Positions 4,627 through 11,821 of a stretch of 11,821 bases of DNA are shown here, piece after piece. The stretch covers positions 1 through 11,821 of the forward strand of contig CAJLRT010000016.1 of assembly GCA_905209135.1 (NCBI GenBank), written 5' to 3'. The stretch is from an uncultured Eubacteriales bacterium (GTDB lineage Bacteria > Bacillota > Clostridia > Oscillospirales > UMGS1783). Each line of letters starts with the position of its first letter. The stretch's first letter is position 1. Below the pieces are notes generated by a model, which made no database searches, was not told the DNA's origin, and worked only from the letters and a program-made list of their open reading frames with translations. The position numbers were made by a program, and so were the translations under genes.

Positions 4627-5345
4627 TACGCATAGAAATCGACACGCACACGCACACTTCGGCGAGCACCCACGCCTACAGCACGCTCTGGGAAAACGCC
4701 GCCTACGCCAAAAAAATCGGGCTGAAAGGCCTGTGCATGACAAACCACGGCCCCGCCCTGCCCGACGCGCCGCACCTGTGGCACTTCAACGCGCTGTACA
4801 ACCTGCCCGAGTTTGTGGACGGGGTCCGGCTGGTGCCGGGCATTGAATCCAACGTGCTCGACGCAGACGGAAACCTCGACCTGCCCGCCGACCGCGTCCG
4901 CAAAAGCATCCAGGTAGTGCTGGCCGGCATCCACTTCCCCGTCTACCAGCCGGCCGACCCGCAGACGCACACAAGGACCTGGCTCAACGTGGCGAAAAAC
5001 CCGCATGTGGACGTGATCGCCCACTGCGGCACGGACAGGTACGCCTTCGACTATGAGGCCGGGATCAAGGCGTTCCGGGAATACGGCAAGATCGTCGAGA
5101 TCAACAGCCACTCGTTCCATGTGCGCGCCGGCAGCGACAAGAACTGCTATGAAATCGCGCGGCTGTGCAAAAAATATGAGGTGCCGGTCGTGCTCTCGTC
5201 CGACGCGCACTTCTGCACGAGCGTCGGCGACGTGGCGGATGCGGTCCTGTGCGCCGAGGCCGCGGGCATACCGGAAAAACAGATTCTCAACACCTCGCTC
5301 GAAGCTTTTCTCGGCTACCTTGAAACCAGGCAGGCCAATCAATAA
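4623..5345 (+). CDS. PHP-domain metal-dependent phosphatase, YcdX-like
   Basis: The 240-residue protein belongs to the polymerase-and-histidinol-phosphatase superfamily, YcdX-like branch, which uses a cluster of divalent metals for phosphoester hydrolysis. The metal ligand pattern is complete: H9, H11 and H17 (DTHTHTSASTH), H42 (MTNHGP), E75 (GIES), H104 (GIHFP), H134 (VIAHCG), and D194/H196 (SSDAH). The physiological substrate is not evident. The ATG at 4623 overlaps the hprK stop (ATGA), implying translational coupling. A PHP phosphatase beside hprK and murB is common in Clostridia; its link to sugar or cell-wall metabolism is inference from position. There is no signal peptide, so it is probably cytoplasmic. 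Confidence 0.92.
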   Translation: MIRIEIDTHTHTSASTHAYSTLWENAAYAKKIGLKGLCMTNHGPALPDAPHLWHFNALYNLPEFVDGVRLVPGIESNVLDADGNLDLPADRVRKSIQVVLAGIHFPVYQPADPQTHTRTWLNVAKNPHVDVIAHCGTDRYAFDYEAGIKAFREYGKIVEINSHSFHVRAGSDKNCYEIARLCKKYEVPVVLSSDAHFCTSVGDVADAVLCAEAAGIPEKQILNTSLEAFLGYLETRQANQ

Positions 5346-5365
5346 ACATCACGGAGGAACACCTG

Positions 5366-6277
5366 ATGCTCGACCTCAGATTCGTTATCGACTACCTCGC
5401 CTACAACGGCATTTTCTACCTTGTAAACGAGCCCATGCAGCGCCACACCACCTTCCAGATCGGCGGCGTGGCCGACATTGTCGCCTACCCCACGCGCAGG
5501 CGCGAAATCTGCGACCTGACCCGTATCTGCAAAACCACGGAGACGCCGCTGACCGTGATCGGCAACGGCTCGAACATACTCGTAAGCGACAAGGGCGTGC
5601 GCGGCCTTGTCATCATGACCGACCGCCTGCGCCGCGTTTCCGTTTCCGGCACGAACACGATTGAGGCATGGGCCGGCGCGCCCATCGCCAAGGCGGCCAA
5701 CCTCGCCCGCAACTACTCGCTCGCCGGGCTTGAATTTGCCTACGGCATCCCCGGCACCGTCGGCGGCGCGGTGTACATGAACGCGGGCGCGTACAACCGG
5801 AACATGGACAACGTCGTCACCGAGACGGAGTATGTGGACAACGAGGGCAGGCTCAAAACCATGAAGGGTGACGAGCACCAGTTCGGCTACCGCAAAAGCG
5901 TGTTCCGCGACACCGATTTCGTCATTGTAAAAACCGTGCTCACCCTCACCGAGGGCAACAGCGCCGAAATCACCGCCAAGATGAACGAATACACGCGCCT
6001 GCGCGCTGAAAAGCAGCCGCTCGACATGCCCAGCGCCGGCAGCGTATTCAAGCGTCCGCCCGGATTCTTCGCCGGCAGGCTCGTGGAGGACAGCGGCCTG
6101 AAGGGCTACCAGATCGGCGGCGCGCGCGTCAGCGACAAGCACGCCGGGTTTATCGTCAACACCGGCAATGCGACCTGCGGCGACGTGATCCGCCTGATTG
6201 AAACCATACGCGAAACCGTCCTGCGCAAGTTCGGCGTGGAGCTGGAATCGGAAATCCGGGTCATAGGAGAAGCCTAA
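5366..6277 (+). CDS. murB: UDP-N-acetylenolpyruvoylglucosamine reductase
   Basis: This FAD enzyme reduces UDP-GlcNAc-enolpyruvate with NADPH to UDP-MurNAc, the second committed step of peptidoglycan precursor synthesis, in the cytoplasm. The 303 residues match the shorter type II form found in Firmicutes. FAD-binding motifs are HTTFQIGG (27-34), GNGSNILVSD (66-75) and GIPGTVGGAVYMNAGAY (127-143). FGYRKSVF (173-180) carries active-site residues, the catalytic serine is in SAGSVFKRP (S226), and the C-terminal catalytic glutamate is in ELESEIRVIG (E296). GGAGG precedes the ATG at 5366 with good spacing, 20 bases after the PHP gene. The stop codon is followed directly by the rapZ start. Confidence 0.97.
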   Translation: MLDLRFVIDYLAYNGIFYLVNEPMQRHTTFQIGGVADIVAYPTRRREICDLTRICKTTETPLTVIGNGSNILVSDKGVRGLVIMTDRLRRVSVSGTNTIEAWAGAPIAKAANLARNYSLAGLEFAYGIPGTVGGAVYMNAGAYNRNMDNVVTETEYVDNEGRLKTMKGDEHQFGYRKSVFRDTDFVIVKTVLTLTEGNSAEITAKMNEYTRLRAEKQPLDMPSAGSVFKRPPGFFAGRLVEDSGLKGYQIGGARVSDKHAGFIVNTGNATCGDVIRLIETIRETVLRKFGVELESEIRVIGEA

Positions 6278-7141
6278 GTGGAACTGATCATTGTTACCGG
6301 CATATCCGGCGCGGGCAAGAGCAAGACGCTCGACCTGCTGGAGGATATCGGCTATTACTGCGTGGACAACATACCCCCCGACCTCATCCCCAAATTCGCC
6401 GAGCTCTGCCGCGGCCAGGAGGGCGGGATGGACAAGGTCGCCATCGGCGCGGACGTGCGCACCGTGCAGAACTTCCAGTCGCTGCGCGACGCCATCGCCG
6501 CGTTCAGCCCCGACGTACACTGCCGCGTCATCCTCGTCGACGCGTCGACCTCCGTGCTCATCAAGCGGTTCCAGGAGACGCGGCGCAAGCACCCGCTTGC
6601 GGGCAAGGTGGACGGGCCGATCGAGGACCTGATAAAATATGAAAGACGGCTGCTCGAGCCGATGTTCTCCATCGCCGACTTTATCATCGACACGTCCACG
6701 ACGACGACGGCCCAGTTGTGGAACATCCTGATCGCTTACCTGCTGGGCAGGGAGCGCGAGCTTGAAATACAGATCGTATCCTTCGGCTACCGGGGCGGGC
6801 TGCCGCCCGAGGCGGACATGGTGTTCGACATGCGCTGCCTGAAAAACCCCTACTATGTCGACGAACTGCGGGACCTGACCGGGCTTGACGGGCGCATCGA
6901 GCGCTTTGTGCTCGGCGCGGACGGGACGATGGACTACCTGGGCCGGATTCTGGACCTGGTTCGGTCCAAACTGCCCCGCTTCGCCCGCGAGGGACGCGGC
7001 ACGCTGGTGCTCGGCATCGGCTGCACGGGCGGCCGGCACCGCTCGGTCGTCGCCGCGCGCTGGCTTGCCGACCGGCTGCGAGAGGACGGCAAAAACGTCG
7101 TGCTGCGGCACCGGGACATCCGGGAGGAAGCGGAGAAATGA
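6278..7141 (+). CDS. rapZ: RapZ/YvcJ-family nucleotide-binding protein
   Basis: This 287-residue cytoplasmic P-loop protein belongs to the family that in E. coli (RapZ) senses glucosamine-6-phosphate and guides RNase E to the sRNA GlmZ, and in B. subtilis (YvcJ) hydrolyses nucleotides. The start is a GTG at 6278, immediately after the murB stop, with AGGAGA seven bases upstream; MELIIVTGISGAGKS is the normal N-terminus. Walker A is GISGAGKS (8-15), and GADVR lies at 58-62. The C-terminal half has SFGYRGGLPPEADMVFDMR (169-186), KNPYY, and GCTGGRHRSV (248-257), the presumed RNA/ligand-binding region. GlmZ is not known in Clostridia, so the RNA partner here is unknown. It overlaps whiA by four bases; the expected yvcK between them is missing. 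Confidence 0.95.
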   Translation: MELIIVTGISGAGKSKTLDLLEDIGYYCVDNIPPDLIPKFAELCRGQEGGMDKVAIGADVRTVQNFQSLRDAIAAFSPDVHCRVILVDASTSVLIKRFQETRRKHPLAGKVDGPIEDLIKYERRLLEPMFSIADFIIDTSTTTTAQLWNILIAYLLGRERELEIQIVSFGYRGGLPPEADMVFDMRCLKNPYYVDELRDLTGLDGRIERFVLGADGTMDYLGRILDLVRSKLPRFAREGRGTLVLGIGCTGGRHRSVVAARWLADRLREDGKNVVLRHRDIREEAEK

Positions 7142-8074
7142 CCAGTTTCGGCCAGGCGGTGAAAGGGGAAATCGCGCAGGTGACCAGCGGGCCGTGCTGC
7201 CGCCGCGTCCAGCTCTACGCGCTGCTGCTCACGGCGGGCCGGCTGGAGCCCGGAGCGCTGACGCTGCGCACGGAAAGCGACGCGGTGCGCGCCTATGCCG
7301 AGACGGCCCTGCAGGACTGTTTCGGGGTCCGGCCGCAGTGCCGGAGCGCGGAAAAGGGGGACGGGCACATCCACACCCTGCGCGTCTGCGACCCGGACGC
7401 GGTGCAGGAGATATACGCCGCCTACCAGCTCGACCCGCGCGCGCCCGCCCTGCGCGTCAACGGGCACCTCACGGCCAGGGACTGCTGCAAAACCGCATTC
7501 CTGCGCGGCATGTTCCTCGGCTGCGGGACCGTGCCCGATCCCGGCAAGGGGTACGGGCTGGAATTCGACTGCAAGCGCTACCACCTCGCGCGGGATATGG
7601 GGCTGATTCTGGCCGAACTCGGCTACCCGCCCAAGACCGGGCGGCGCGGCGGCGGCTACGTCGTATACTACCGCGAGAGCGGCGCGATCGAGGATCTTCT
7701 GGGCATGATGGGCGCGACGCGTTCAGTCTTTAAGCTCATGGACGTGAAAATAGAAAAGGAGATCCGCAACAACGTCAACCGGCAGAACAACTGCGACGTT
7801 GCAAACGCCGGCAAGCAGGCCGCGGCCGCGGCCCTGCAGCTTCAGACCGTGACGGAGCTGGACAGGCAGGGACGGCTCTCCGCCCTGCCGCCACAACTGC
7901 GCCGGCTGGCCCTGCTGCGCATGCAGCACCCCGAGCTGTCCCTCACCGAGCTGGGCGGGCTGTGCGAGCCGCCCATCGGCAAGAGCACGGCGCAGAGACG
8001 GTTTGCGCGCATACGGGAGTTCGCACAGCAGGACAGGCACGGACAACGCAAAGGAAAGGACAAGGACCAATCGC

Positions 8075-8082
<8 letters not shown>
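7138..8082 (+). CDS. whiA: WhiA, sporulation/division regulator homologue
   Basis: The 314-residue protein has a LAGLIDADG homing-endonuclease-like N-terminal region and a C-terminal helix-turn-helix. In actinomycetes WhiA is a sporulation transcription factor; in B. subtilis it affects division and chromosome segregation. The ATG at 7138 overlaps the rapZ stop (ATGA). Family landmarks are MTSFGQAVKGEI, CCRRVQLYALLLTAGR (20-35), FLRGMFLGCGTVPDPGKGY (121-139), and KEIRNNVNRQNNCDVAN (207-223). The HTH is near LSLTELGGLCEPPIGKSTAQ (267-286). Two parts look diverged from my memory of the family: GCGTVPDP where GGSVSDP-like text is usual, and GKSTAQRR where SKSGVNHR-like text is usual. The C-terminal tail is charged (QRKGKDKDQSHD). 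The end overlaps the dnaE start by eight bases. Confidence 0.93.

Positions 8083-11821
<3,739 letters not shown>

Noticed and set aside
5339..7111. 590-codon open frame on the minus strand
   Set aside because: It lies fully antisense to murB and rapZ, whose proteins carry complete family motifs. Long antisense frames are expected in G+C-rich genes, and its translation resembles no protein I know.
8003..8074. 24-residue N-terminal extension of DnaE
   Set aside because: The frame opens earlier, but the extension lies inside whiA and is not family-like, while ATG 8075 has a good ribosome binding site and gives the canonical N-terminus.

Overview
The window looks like chromosomal DNA of a G+C-rich Clostridia member, perhaps an Oscillospiraceae/Ruminococcaceae-type anaerobe. 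Evidence: the block hprK - PHP phosphatase - murB - rapZ - whiA - dnaE - pfkA is a classic Firmicutes/Clostridia neighbourhood; a NifU-like scaffold is paired with a 'GGGtGRT' protein, a pairing I recall from anaerobic Clostridia; strong AGGAGG-type ribosome binding sites occur throughout; and the bL28 keeps its four zinc-ribbon cysteines. The taxonomic placement is inference.

Layout. (1) 1-1332, + strand: the end of a NifU-like Fe-S scaffold gene, then the complete GGGtGRT-protein gene. (2) 1333-1483: three hairpins, at least two of them terminator-like, between convergent genes. (3) 1482-2492: an accessory islet of three single-domain Xre/Cro-type regulators. Two are close paralogues (about 57% identical by hand alignment), divergently transcribed around an AT-rich spacer that holds a perfect 12-bp inverted repeat and several related half-sites. 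The third follows on the + strand. (4) 2493-2965: no credible gene. It holds a hairpin after the third regulator, about 4.3 copies of a 44-bp tandem repeat whose unit is itself an imperfect palindrome, and a run of hairpins ending in a perfect 18-bp stem. The loops suggest a minus-strand structured RNA or structured 3' UTR downstream of rpmB. (5) 2966-3522, - strand: rpmB with a good promoter, and a small unknown ORF with an odd start. (6) 3578-11821, + strand: one long tightly packed operon behind a good sigma-A-type promoter.

The large operon joins carbon-flux sensing (HPr kinase/phosphorylase, RapZ, phosphofructokinase), cell-wall precursor synthesis (MurB), a division-linked regulator (WhiA) and replication (DnaE). 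Most junctions are 4- or 8-base overlaps or gaps of 0-46 bases, so the genes are probably co-transcribed. yvcK/glmR, which usually lies between rapZ and whiA, is absent: rapZ and whiA overlap directly.

The best candidates for something undescribed are the minus-strand hairpin cluster at 2775-2953, the palindromic 44-bp array at 2534-2722, and the divergent Xre pair with its operator-like spacer. I recognise no defence system, prophage module, CRISPR array, tRNA or rRNA here.
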